The translations under genes were made by a program, and so were the position numbers. Source: Chara braunii (lineage: Eukaryota > Streptophyta > Charophyceae > Charales > Characeae). From it: a stretch of DNA of 64,000 bases. Under the pieces are notes generated by a model. The model was not told where the DNA came from. It saw only the letters and a list, made by a program, of their open reading frames with translations, and searched no databases. The stretch's first letter is position 1. Every line of letters begins with the position of its first letter. Location of the stretch: positions 2,862,880 to 2,926,879 of the forward strand of contig BFEA01000013.1 of NCBI GenBank assembly GCA_003427395.1, read 5' to 3'. Of this stretch, positions 11,725 through 21,370 are shown piece by piece.

Positions 11725-12414
11725 ATGCCAGGTACTAACCTGTGAAGATGGCGTTGTGTTGCAGGTACCTCCAAGACGAAGCTGGAGCAACGGCATTGCA
11801 GGTAAGTATCCCTGGCCTCCGCCCAATCTCTCTCTCTCTAGTGCTATCCTAGCTATGGCGCCCAACACTGAAGACTACAGCTACGCTACTAGCGCCCAGC
11901 GCTGAAGACTAATGCTAACGCTACTACTACTACTGCAATGCTCCTCCAGAGTGCTGCTGCCGAATCTTGAAGACTACTGACTGCCTCCTGCCTACCCGTA
12001 AGTGCATGGGAAGTCCCTATGTACTATCTCGGCCTGCCTCCTGACTGCCTCCGACTGCCTGCAGTTGCAGGGCAGGCAGTCCAGGAGGCTGCTCTTGCCA
12101 ATGCCGCACTGAGCCAGGGGCTGGCGCTGCAACTGTCGTGGGAACAGGCCAAAAACAGCCTGTTCCTAAAACCGTGGTTTGGTGCCTGAGTTTCGGGGCA
12201 GGTCGGTCCGATGAGGGCCGGAAAATGGCCCTCAGTTTCAGGCTAAAAGGGCTCGTGTCGTTTTTATTCTAAAACGACACAGGGCCTGTAGACCCTGTTT
12301 CCAGCTTTTGGAGCTGAACAGACACGGGGCCTGTAGGCCCTAAATTTCAGGCTTTCAGCCTGAAGGACGCAGGGCCTGGAAAATGGCCCTCGTGTGCAGT
12401 CGCAGCATGTAACA
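10974..12414 (-). repeat. Element C 3' LTR (left)
   Basis: Bounded by TGTTACATG and CATGTAACA. Contains a CT/GA tract interrupted by a 106-base assembly gap (11,558-11,663), so its true length is unknown. The outer third has GC-rich inverted words such as GGGCCTGTAGGCCC. Next to its inner edge is the polypurine tract. Confidence 0.9.
11558..11663. other. Assembly gap within CT repeat
   Basis: 106 undetermined bases flanked on both sides by CTCTCT. Open frames drawn across it are not informative. Confidence 0.98.
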
Positions 12415-12427
12415 CCCCCCCCTCCTT
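12415..12427 (-). other. Element C polypurine tract
   Basis: Minus-strand AAGGAGGGGGGGG-type run directly before TGTTACATG of the 3' LTR, the expected position for plus-strand DNA priming in a minus-oriented element. Confidence 0.8.
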
Positions 12428-14212
12428 ATGAAGTCAAGCCGGGGCGAGGGCGAAGCTGACGATCTGAAGGTGGAACCTGGACGCAGGCGCGGCGTGGAGC
12501 CGAAGAGCCCGGCTTGCCTTGCATCTTGCGTTCATAGTGTGCGAGAACGTCTGGAGCTGTTGCTTGAAGTTCCGCACGGGTCAACCAACGGTCAGCTCGA
12601 TGTGTGCAGTATGCAAAATGTACCAAGTACTCGGTTGGCCTGTTGCCGTAGCGTCGTTGGGAGATGATGTCGCCGACCTCCTGAAAACCGTCCATAGAGG
12701 GTGGGTCTTGCGAACGTTTCGCGGGAAAATCGTCATGTTCCGCTGGCGTGTAAAGAGCCAACTTGGAGCAATGAAAGACTGGGTAGACGGGCAAGTGGGC
12801 GGGCACCTGAATAGTGAAGGAAGGTCCCTCGGGTGCATCCCCAGCGGGTGCCACGATCGGCCAAGGCCCCATCCATTTCGGGAGGAGCTTGCGAGAGATA
12901 TCTTGTTCAAGGCTGAATTCCGCGGCGAAGACCCAAACGAGATCGCCGACGCGGAATGGGCAAGGAAGACGCTGGCGATTGGCCTGTTGGCTCATGCGTT
13001 GCTGCGCCTTGGCCATCTGGTCGCGTGCCCTGACCAGTAGCTCTTGCATCCGACGCAAGAAAAGAAGATGGTCGTCGCTCTCGGCCGTTCGTGGAGTGAT
13101 GGTGTCCAACGGCGAAGTGACCGGCGAGCCGTGCTCGAACGCGAAGGGCGACATCCCGATAGCCGGGTGGATGGAGGAGTTGTAGGCCAACTCGACACCT
13201 GGCAGCCGCTTAACCCAATCTTTTTGGTCGGGACGGATGAGAGTGCGAAGGAGAACCCGTGCGGTCTGATGCGCCCTCTCCGTTTGGCCATCGGTTTGGG
13301 GGTGGCAAGCCGAACTTGGCTTGAGAGATGAGTCCCATCGTTTGATGAGCGCCAACCAAAAGTCGGACATGAACCGAGTGTCGCGGTCGCTGACGATTTC
13401 CTTGGGGTAACCCTTGGTTCGAATCCAACCGGCGTAAAGAACCTCGACCAACTCCGGTGCCTTGGCATGATAGCGGCAAGGCAAAAACATGGCGACTTGG
13501 TGAGTCGGTCGACCACCGTGAGAATCCCATCCACTCCTGTCTTGTGCTTGGGGAACGGGTCGGTAATGTCCATGGCAATCGCTTCCCTTCGCCGCAAGGG
13601 GACCGGTAATGGTCGCAACTCGTCGTACGGACGATGATTGCGGGATTTGCAACGCCGACAAACCTCGCATGACTCGCAATAGTGTGTGACGTCGTCGAGA
13701 AGACCGGGCCACCAAAAGCGCTCGCGGAGTCGGCCAATCGTACGACTGACGCCAAAGTGTCCGGTGGGGGGAGCGTCGTGGAACTCGCTAAGAAGCCGTG
13801 TGCGTAAGTGTAAATCTCGTGGCACACAAAGAAGATCCTTCCCCAGCGAGTGGACGAGCAAGTACCCCTCTTGGATCCGGTAGTGTGATGGCGCCGGATT
13901 AGGAGAAGAGCAATTTGCATACTTGTCGCAAAACTCGGGGTCGACTTGGTAGCCGCGGATGAAGCTGTCCCGCAAGTCGTCGTCAATCTCAAAAGTCGAG
14001 TAGACTACGGTACAATGGTCCGGACGCCGCGAAAGAGCATCCGCAAAACGGTTTGACTTGCCCGGAATGTGGTCGGGGAAAAGGTCAAACTGGTCGATGA
14101 AGGCCATCCAACGGGCAATGGTGCGATTGACCGTGTCTTGGGTCTTGTAGAAGACCGATGGGTTGTTATCCGTTACCCATCGGAACTGCCGTCGACGGAG
14201 AAGAAAATGCCG
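12426..14212 (-). pseudogene. Element C RNase H end, integrase and chromodomain-like tail
   Basis: After a TGA at 14,213 the same frame gives the end of RNase H (WVTDNNPSVFYKTQ, then FADALSRRPDH). The integrase zinc domain (GHFGVSRT ... CESCEVCRRCK) looks intact, and the core begins at AMDITDPFPKH. Near 13,495 a one-base shift moves the rest into another frame. That frame holds VSDRDTRFM (second Asp), HPQTDGQTERAHQT (Glu), RVGDLVWVF, YPVFHCSKL and a degraded chromodomain-like tail (YLVHFAYCTHRADRWLTRAE). All three catalytic acidic residues can be seen. The frame ends next to the polypurine tract. Confidence 0.88.
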
Positions 14213-15568
14213 TCAGCGCTTGAGCGCGTGTACGAAGGCCAATAATTTCTTCTCCCGTGCGTCGCCAATCGAGTGCACGACGGGCACCTTCTTGCTAAAG
14301 TACTCGATTGGGTGCCAGTCCACACCATCATGTTGCTCGAGGACGGCACCAATGCCATCGCCGGACGCATCGGTAGTGACACGTGTCGACAAAAGCGGAT
14401 CGTACATGCGCAACACCTCCGCGGATAACAATGCGGCTTTGAGAGCCAAAAATGAAGTCCGCGCATGGTCGTTGAAGTCGAATGACCGGTCCTCGCATTG
14501 AAGCTTGGATAAAGGAGCTGCGATCTTCGAGTATCCCTTGATGAAGCGTTGATAGTACCCGGCTAAGCCAAGGAAGGAACGGACATTTGTGACGGTCTTC
14601 GGCTCCGGCCACTCTTGGATGGCTTGAATCTTGTCCGACAACGGACTGATGCCCTCCAGTGTGACAAAATGGCCCAAGTATTCCAGCTCTTGTTGGACAA
14701 ATTCCCACTTGTCGGGGTTGGCTTTGTACTTGGCGCGGCGGAGCGTCTCCAACACGCATCGAAGGTGCTCAAGATGATCCTCCAGTGTCCGTCTATAGAC
14801 GAGGATGTCGTCTAAGTAGACTAGTACGAACCGGTTCAGCATCGCATGAAACTCGTTGGTCATTGCCGCTTGAAAGGTCGCCGGGGCATTGGTGAGGCCA
14901 AAAGGCATAACGATCCACTCAAAATGCCCGTACCGCGTCTTGAACGCGGATTTGTATCAATCTTGCGGGGGTATCGAGATTTGATGGTAGCCCGACTTCA
15001 AGTCCAACTTTGAGAAAAATTTTGCGCCGCCCAAACGCTCGAGAAGGTCATCAATCCGCGGAAGAGGTCCCTCATTCTTGACGGTTTGTGCGTTGAGCTT
15101 GCGGTAGTCGATGCACAAGCGAAAATCCTTGTTCTTCTTCTGTACGAAGAGAACCGGCGCACCGTATGGTGAGCTACTAGGGCAGATCCAACCCTTGTCC
15201 AAAAGATCGTCGAGTTGAGCACGGAGAACCTCAAGCTCTTCCTCGCTCATGCGATAGATGCATCTTTTCGGCAGCATGGCACCCGCCTCAAGAATGATCT
15301 CGTGGGAGATCGGCCGATCCGACACCACACCGGTAGGAGACTCGAAGATGTCGGTGAACTCGTCGAGCAGCGGCACCACTCGGGGGTCCGAAGACAAGTT
15401 CGTAGGTGAAGATTCGGTCGTCGCGGCGGCTCGTAGAAAACATAGACCTATCTCGTCGGTCCGCTCGTAAGCGCAAGTGGCCCGAAAAGACTTGGCCGTT
15501 ACAACTTGGCACCGAATCGAGGAGTGCGGAAGAGGAATGGTACATGGTACCTCGACGCCGAAGGCGTC
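14213..15568 (-). pseudogene. Element C reverse transcriptase and RNase H
   Basis: In the same frame as gag, the segment after the 15,569 stop contains the RT fingers ([47 protein letters not shown]). It then has a TGA at 14,957, where a CGA Arg codon is expected. The palm follows (VMPFGLTNAPATFQAAM, VLVYLDDILVY, LGHFVTLEGISP). The RNase H start (VTTDASGDGIGAVLEQ) leads to a TGA at 14,213 where TGG (Trp) is expected (ALKR*RHFLL). Catalytic residues remain, so the enzyme was lost through stop codons rather than large rearrangement. Confidence 0.9.
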
Positions 15569-17959
15569 TCAAACGGTAAGTGTTCGATGATGGAAGTTAA
15601 CCGTGTGATCCGCACTTGCAAGCCAAGGCATGCCCAATATAATGTCGAAGCCCGTGTCCAAGACGTCAAACATCACCGGTTCGCATGCATGAGGTGCAAA
15701 ATAAACCGGCACGGCTTGAATGTAGCAATCGAGGAGTTGTTGCGTCCGACTGTCCGCCAACTTGATCGCCGTCGGGTTTGGCTCCCTTCGAACTTGTGCG
15801 CCAACACCGGCCCTTTGGATAAAGGACTGGCTGATGAAATTGCGAGTCGCGCCGTTATCATCGTACCGCTGCATGCGAAACTCGCGGGCCACCTTGGTAA
15901 CATACGCAAGGATGTCCCCCACCGCAGCTTCGTCATTCGTCGACAAAGATGGTGGTGCATAGAAGGCTAAGTATATGTGGAGATGGGCGCATAGTGCTGC
16001 GCATTGCGGTCCCGACAAGCAGCCTGTGGAAGGGAGAGGAAGCCATGCAAAGTCGTCGGACGTCAACGGGTCCAAGACTTCTATGTTGAACTCGTGCGTC
16101 GAATCCCTTGAAGAGCCACTTGAAGACGATCTATTGTTGCTGTTGCCGGACGGAGAAGAAGCCGCACACACATCTTGTCCTTGAGCTTGAGAACCCAGCG
16201 AAGGAACGAGCCAGGCAGCATAGTCCTCATAAGAATACAAGAGAGGACTGTCGACTTCCGCATGTGCCTCGGAATGAAGAGAGGTCGAAGGCGTTGAGAG
16301 TGCAGCCGCATCACTCTCGGCGGTGCTCACTTTCCCGAAGGGGATTTGGCTTGGTGTGGAGCACGTTGCGGTGTCGTGCACCGTGCTGTTGCACCACAAG
16401 CAGTATCGGTACTTAGACCGGATGCGGTACACGCCTTCCGAGATACCGTAATGTGTCCAAGGCTCTTGAGGTGCTGGTCCGGCCCCGGGGGCTGAATTGG
16501 TGTGTGTGTTCGGTTTGCCGCGTCCTCGCCCTCTGGCGGGGCGGCCACCATCCCGGGCGACTGCCAATCTGTCTCCTTCCTCAGAAGAGGCAGCCTCGTT
16601 TGACGGGTCGGTCGCTGTAGTTGCTGCGACCACGGCCACTTCCGGCCGATGTTGTCCTCTGCCCTGGTCTGCAGCAGACGAATGACCCAAATTCTTGGCT
16701 TCAATGTTCGTCACGATGATTTGTGAGGCCTTATCAAAAAGCTGCTCACTTGTGGTGAGCGTCTCCGCAACTTGCGTCAAGGCGTTCTGCAACGCAGGGC
16801 AGCTCCTCCTGATGAAGAAGTGCTTGATAACGACAAATGTCGACGGCAAGTTGGGAGTGGATGCCAAGCGTTGGTAATCGGTGATCCAGTCCGTGCTTGG
16901 CAGGTTGTTCTGATAGCACCGTTGAAGTTTCTCGGCTGCCTGAAGCTCGAGCGGCTCCACTTGGAACCGCTTATGCCATGCTGCCTTGAGATCAGCCCAG
17001 CTGATATTCGTATGCAGCTCGGAGACTGTGACGTTGTGCGTGGACAACATGTTGTCCAGCCATGCCTGGCACGCGCCTCCCGAGCGGGAGTATAAGTATG
17101 CGTGCCGGTTCAGGTTGATGACGTGGTGAATGTCCAACTTCAGCTCAAACTGGCTCCACCATGGGATCGGGTCCGTCTTCGTTGCATCGCAGAAGATCGG
17201 GAGGCCGTCAAACTTCGGAATGCTCTCGCGATTGGTCGCAGGTGGACTGGCTGCGGCAGCGCAAATCCGCTGGTCAATCCGCTGATTTGTCGTTAACGCG
17301 CGGTCCTTGAGAGTCTCGACATCGATTTCCAAGACGTTGACGCGATCCATCAAGTTGGAGGGTCCGGCGGGGGTGGCTGTTGCAAGCTGCTGTTCCAGCC
17401 GGCGTACCCGGTCCAGCAGTTTATCAATAGTTCGAATCTGCTTCCGGACCAGGATGTCCATGCAGAGGATGTCCTCTTCCTGTGCTGCACAGGTGGCGAC
17501 CAAATCGCTCACATGTTCGATTGTGGTTGCAGGGCCACCCATAGCAGAGGGGGCACCCTCCTCTTCAGCAGCCACTGCCCATTCGCCAGCGATCACCTCG
17601 ATATCCCCCTCACATTCGAGGAGTTTGTCTCGGCGTGGTCGACGGCGTTCGTCTGCGGCCTTTGCCGCTACCTCAGCGTCCGCCTGTTGCTGCTGTTCAG
17701 CGAGGCGACGCTGTTCCTCTGCTTCCTCATCTTCCTTCTTACGTGCGGAGGTTGCCGCAGCTGCCCGTTGCTTGTACTCTGCTACCATGTCCAGCATGCG
17801 GGCCTCATAGGCCTCGGTGGTCTCGCCTGGCTGCTGCTCCATGCCGCTTGTCTTTGGGCGGGTGAACACCATGCACTGACGTGACCTGCTGCTGCGGTGA
17901 ATGGTTGCTGACGTGGCACTGCTGCCGTGTACTGCTGACGTGGCCTGCTGACGTGGCAA
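15569..17959 (-). pseudogene. Element C gag-protease ORF
   Basis: This frame is open for 796 codons. The likely true start is the Met at residue 40 (about 17,842), because the 39 residues before it overlap the TGACGTGGC leader repeats. Residues 45-130 are Glu/Gln/Ala-rich and coiled-coil-like. The capsid-like gag part follows (PKFDGLPIFCDATKTDP, YSRSGGACQAWLDNMLS, ISWADLKAAWHKRF), then an RGRGRGK basic patch and a perfect CCHC knuckle (CLWCNSTVHDTATC). The protease part lacks 22 residues present in element B, including the catalytic Asp-Ser of DSGA: here RYDDN runs straight into GATRNFIS. A premature stop lies at 15,569. Confidence 0.9.
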
Positions 17960-17960
17960 C
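17875..17960. promoter_or_regulatory. TGACGTGGC motif array, element C leader
   Basis: Three exact TGACGTGGC words and one TGACGTGAC, mostly spaced by CTGC-type linkers. It is shorter than the matching array of element B. A bZIP-type binding role is inferred from the motif only. Confidence 0.45.
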
Positions 17961-18670
17961 TCACCAATGCCGCCGCAGGGAGTACCTGGAGGGAGATAGA
18001 GAGAAGACCAGATGGGGCAACAACACAGGTGGGGAGGGGTGGGATAAATCGCCCAGATAAGGAGCCACTAATCAAAAAAGAAAAGTTTGAACTTTGCAAA
18101 AAAATACTCGTTTGCAAGTTCAGTAGGCCTCCGAAGTCCCCTGAAGTGCGAAATTATCGATGAGAAAAATTTTGAACTTTCAGACCGCAAATGATTTTCT
18201 GATAAAAGAATTCCGAAAATGAAGTACAATTTTTTTTTTTTTTTGGAATTACACAGATGAGAGTGCGCGCAGTTGGAGAATGATAACTGCAAAAAGGATT
18301 CCCGCACCGTTTTTCAAAAAACGGATTTCGGAATGAAAATATTCCGGATTTTCCAAATAATGGGAAATTGCAAAAGGAAATCGAAATTTTCGAAAAAGAA
18401 GATATTCCGGATTTTCAACAACGAAATTTTGAATTTTCAGAAGAAAAATGAAATCGGAAATTTCAGATGTTGCGTTATTGCGATTTTCCACAACAGAAAT
18501 AGTGAGAAAACAAAATCCACGAAAAGAAAAAAAATTCGATTTCCGGCAGTGAGGTCAAAATCATGATTTTGGGGGCTAACTAGTGTGCTCTAATCAATCA
18601 ATCAAGACTAATCAGCTACTCAGTCCCCGCACACGTGTCAGATCAGGTTGTCCTGATTCACGTGCGGTGG

Positions 18671-18680
18671 TCCGATACCA
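18671..18680 (-). other. Element C primer-binding site
   Basis: Minus-strand TGGTATCGGA, two bases inside the 5' LTR end, close to the initiator-Met tRNA type primer site of plant retroelements. Confidence 0.75.
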
Positions 18681-18682
18681 AC

Positions 18683-19990
18683 TGTTACATGCCCAGATGG
18701 GCGATGTACATAATAACCGAGGATCCGCAATGTGATTAAAAGGACTGAATGGACACTGCAATGCAAGTGGAATCTCAACAAGCAATGTGCATTTCAATAC
18801 ATACAGAATGGTGCTTGATAGCGCAGGGAAGACTTAGATACAAATCCTGACCTGACCGGGACTGACCTCTATCACGTAGTGCAAGATAGCGCAGCAGAAT
18901 ACTAGAATACTAATGACTAGCCCAATCAATGGTGCAAAGGAGACCAATTATACATCATTCTCACCAAACGGTGTGAAGGGCCTGGCGCTATACACAGGAA
19001 GAGGGCGCCAGGTCCAGACATGCACAGACGAAGAGGAGGGGATCAGCAAAGAGGAGGGGAGAGATGGGAAAGTCGTCAACACCAAGTCACGTTACAAGTC
19101 CCACATAATCCCTCGTCAAAATGTCTGAAGTCCAATGTCGAGTCTGGATCCGAAATGTCACCAAGCTCTCGCTCTCTCTCTCTCATAGTCTGTTGATGCA
19201 GTGAAGTCAACGAGAGGGTGAGAGGGAGGTGGTGGACTGAGAAGAGGCAGAAGAAGAACCCTCTCTCTCTCTCTCTTGTATGCCAGGTACTAACCTGTGA
19301 AGATGGCGCTGTGCTGCAGGTACCTTGAAGATGAAGCTGGAGCAACGGCACTGCAGGTAAGTGTCCCTGGCCTCCGCCCAATCTCTCTCTCTCTAGTGCT
19401 ATCCTAGCTGTGGCGCCCATCGCTGAAGAGTACAGCTACGCTACTAGCGCCCAGCGTTGAAGACTAATGCTAACGCTACTACTACTCCTGCAGCGCTCCT
19501 CCAGAGTGCTGCTGCCGAATCCTGAAGACTACTGACTGCCTCCTGCCTACCCGTGAAGTGCATGGGAAGTCCCTATGTACTATCTCGGCCTGNCTCCTGA
19601 CTGCCTCCNACTGCCNGCAGTTGCAGGGCGNGCAGTCCAGGAGGCTGCTCTTGCCAATGCCGCACTGAGCCAGGGGCTGGCGCTGCAGCTGTCGTGGGAA
19701 CAGGCCAAAAATAGCCTGTTCCTAAAACCCTGCTTTGGTGCCCGAGTTTCGGGGCAGGTCGGTCTGATGAGGGCCCGAAAATGGCCCTCAGTTTCAGGCT
19801 AAAAAGGCTCATGCCGTTTTTAGTCTGAAACGACACAGGGCCTGTAGGCCCCTGTTTCCAGCTTTTCGAGCTGAACAGACACGGGGCCTGTAGGCCCTAA
19901 ATTTCAGGCTTTCGGCCTGAAATTCAGGCTTTTAGCCTGAAGGACGCAGGGCCTGGAAAATGGCCCTCATGTGCAGGCGCAGCATGTAAC
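18683..19990 (-). repeat. Element C 5' LTR (right)
   Basis: 1,308 bp from TGTTACATG to CATGTAAC (the last A of the inverted end is lost). It aligns along its length with 10,974-12,414. It contains a CT tract at 19,258-19,276 and GC-rich palindromes (GGGCCTGTAGGCCC). Undetermined bases lie at 19,593, 19,609, 19,616 and 19,631. Confidence 0.9.
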
Positions 19991-20598
19991 TACTCTAGCT
20001 CCTACGAGTGCCCAGCGCTGAAGACTACTGCTAACACTACTACTACAACTGCAGCGCTCCTCCAGAGTGCTGCTGCCGACTCCTGAAGACTACCTCCTGC
20101 CTCCTGAACTGCACGTGAAGTGCCTGGGAGGTGCCTATGAACTACCTGCAGCCTGCAGGGCGGGCCAGTTCTATATAGTGCTGGCCCGTCCAGGAGGCTG
20201 CTCTTGCCAATGCCGAAACGCGCCAGACCCTGGCGTTGAAGCTCAACCAAGGGTTGTCTTGAAAACAGGCCCAAATTGGCCTGTGCTAAAACCCTGGTCA
20301 GGTGCCTGAGTCTCAGGGCAGGTCGATCTCATGAGGGCCTGAAAATGGCCCTCCGTTTCAGGCCGAAAAGACTCAGGGCCGGAAAGGCCCTGTTTTAGCC
20401 TGAAACGACACAGGGCCTGTAGGCCCTTGTTTTCAGGCTTTCAGGCTGAAACGACACAGGGCCTGTAGGCCCTTGTTTTCAGGCTTTCAGGCTGAAACGA
20501 CACAGGGCCTGTAGGCCCTTGATTTCAGGCTTTCGGGCTGAAAACGACACAGGCCTGAAAATGGCCCGTGCAGCCTGTTGCAGGCGCAGCGTGTAACA
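19991..20598 (-). repeat. Element B 5' LTR, outer part
   Basis: Resumes the B LTR exactly where 10,973 broke off: TACTCTAGCTCC and GCCCAGCGCTGAAGACTACT match the body of the C LTRs. It ends GTGTAACA at 20,598. Inside is a 46-bp tandem repeat starting at 20,401, 20,447, 20,493 and 20,539, most copies with the palindrome GGGCCTGTAGGCCC. Confidence 0.85.
20401..20560. repeat. 46-bp tandem repeat with GGCC palindromes
   Basis: Three and a half units of TGAAACGACACAGGGCCTGT-type sequence inside the B LTR. The C LTRs have only one or two such modules, so the array expanded within this LTR. Confidence 0.85.
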
Positions 20599-20930
20599 CA
20601 ACATGACATCCTTGGATGACGGTGCAAAAATTTGAAGCATCTCCACCTCGCACCATCATTGGATGACAGTGCAGAAATTTGAAGTGGTCCAGAAGTTTGA
20701 AATTGGGGAGTGAACCTTGCCACCTGCCATGGTTAGGTTCGATCCCCGTTGTTTTGTGGGAACAAACATCCTATTGTTGGGCCGTGGACAAGCTGCCACC
20801 GGTAGAGCATAACACATTTTTTCCAAGGAGGATCCCAAATTTCGATTTGCCTCTGGCGTGGCTCTTTTTTTTTCTAGGAAAACAATAATTTTTCTCCAGG
20901 GGGCCCCAGGGTGGAGACTTTCCATTTCCT
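20599..20930 (+). repeat. SINE-like dispersed repeat, copy 1
   Basis: Matches 29,199-29,500 over about 300 bp, both starting CAACATGACATCCTTGG. The plus strand has a perfect RNA polymerase III A-box consensus (TGGTCCAGAAG, 20,685-20,695) and a B-box (GGTTCGATCCC, 20,736-20,746) 40 bases apart. That is the layout of a tRNA-derived SINE. A 26-base unit (TTGGATGACNGTGC...) is duplicated near the start. No tRNA cloverleaf is visible. Confidence 0.5.
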
Positions 20931-21005
20931 GGGCCTACAACTTTTGGAGTCTACAATTGGACCGCAGCTGGAAAATATGTATGAAGAGAGGGGGGGGGGG
21001 GGGGT

Positions 21006-21285
21006 CTTATGGGTTGTCCTGGGTCTGTGGGTGGGATGACCCAGGCCTAGCGCTGTCTCTTATACACATCTAGATGTGTATAAGAGACAGGGCCTAGCCT
21101 GTCACCAACCCATTTGGGTGACCCAGGCCTAACATTGACCCGCTCGTCACCCACCCAGGCTGGCTCGCCTAGACCCACCCTCACCCCACCCATGTAAGCT
21201 TATCAAGACCCACACCTGACCAAATGCCTCGTGGGTGGGGTGGGTGTGGGTGGGTGTGGGTCTGGGTACCTGTTGCTCATCTCTG
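21006..21285. repeat. CCCA/GGGT-rich dispersed repeat, copy 1
   Basis: Shares GGTTGTCCTGGGTCTGTGGG, CGCTCGTCACCCACC-type words and GGGTGGGGTGGGTGT-type words with 54,640-54,866. This copy is interrupted by the adapter at 21,053-21,090, which the other copy lacks. Confidence 0.75.
21053..21090. other. Nextera mate-pair junction adapter (assembly contaminant)
   Basis: The 38 bases are a perfect palindrome made of CTGTCTCTTATACACATCT and its reverse complement. This is the Tn5 mosaic end pair used as the Nextera mate-pair circularisation junction. It is not biological sequence. The join between the TE cluster to the left and the helicase exon to the right should be treated as unproven. Confidence 0.97.
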
Positions 21286-21370
21286 TTGTGAGTGGAGCAG
21301 GACCATCCAGGTTGTTGGACTTATAATTGGGTTAGTGATCACTCTCACGATGTTTCTCTTCTGCCTGCAG

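Larger units (their letters stand above)
10974..19990 (-). mobile_element. Ty3/gypsy (chromovirus-like) element C, near full length, nested in B
   Basis: The element has a left LTR at 10,974-12,414 and a right LTR at 18,683-19,990. It has a primer site at 18,671-18,680, a polypurine tract at 12,415-12,427, and gag-protease-RT-RNase H-integrase between them on the minus strand. Gag-pol sits in one frame from about 17,959 to the integrase core, broken by stops at 15,569, 14,957 and 14,213, then a frameshift near 13,495. The two LTRs differ by roughly 5% by eye over the first 270 bases. The element lies inside the 5' LTR of element B with a short target duplication. Confidence 0.9.

Noticed and set aside
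11319-11868. ORFs with long Arg-Glu or Leu-Ser dipeptides across the CT tract and gap
   Set aside because: They are translations of a (CT)n repeat and undetermined bases in an LTR, not genes.
20685-20746. A true tRNA gene
   Set aside because: A-box and B-box words are present but no acceptor stem or anticodon arm can be drawn; a SINE-like remnant fits better.
21224-21370. The ORF start MPRGWGGCGW as the true N-terminus of the large gene
   Set aside because: It lies in a dispersed CCCA-rich repeat, followed by a polypyrimidine tract and AG. Helicase-like sequence starts only at 21,371, so the earlier part is most likely intron.
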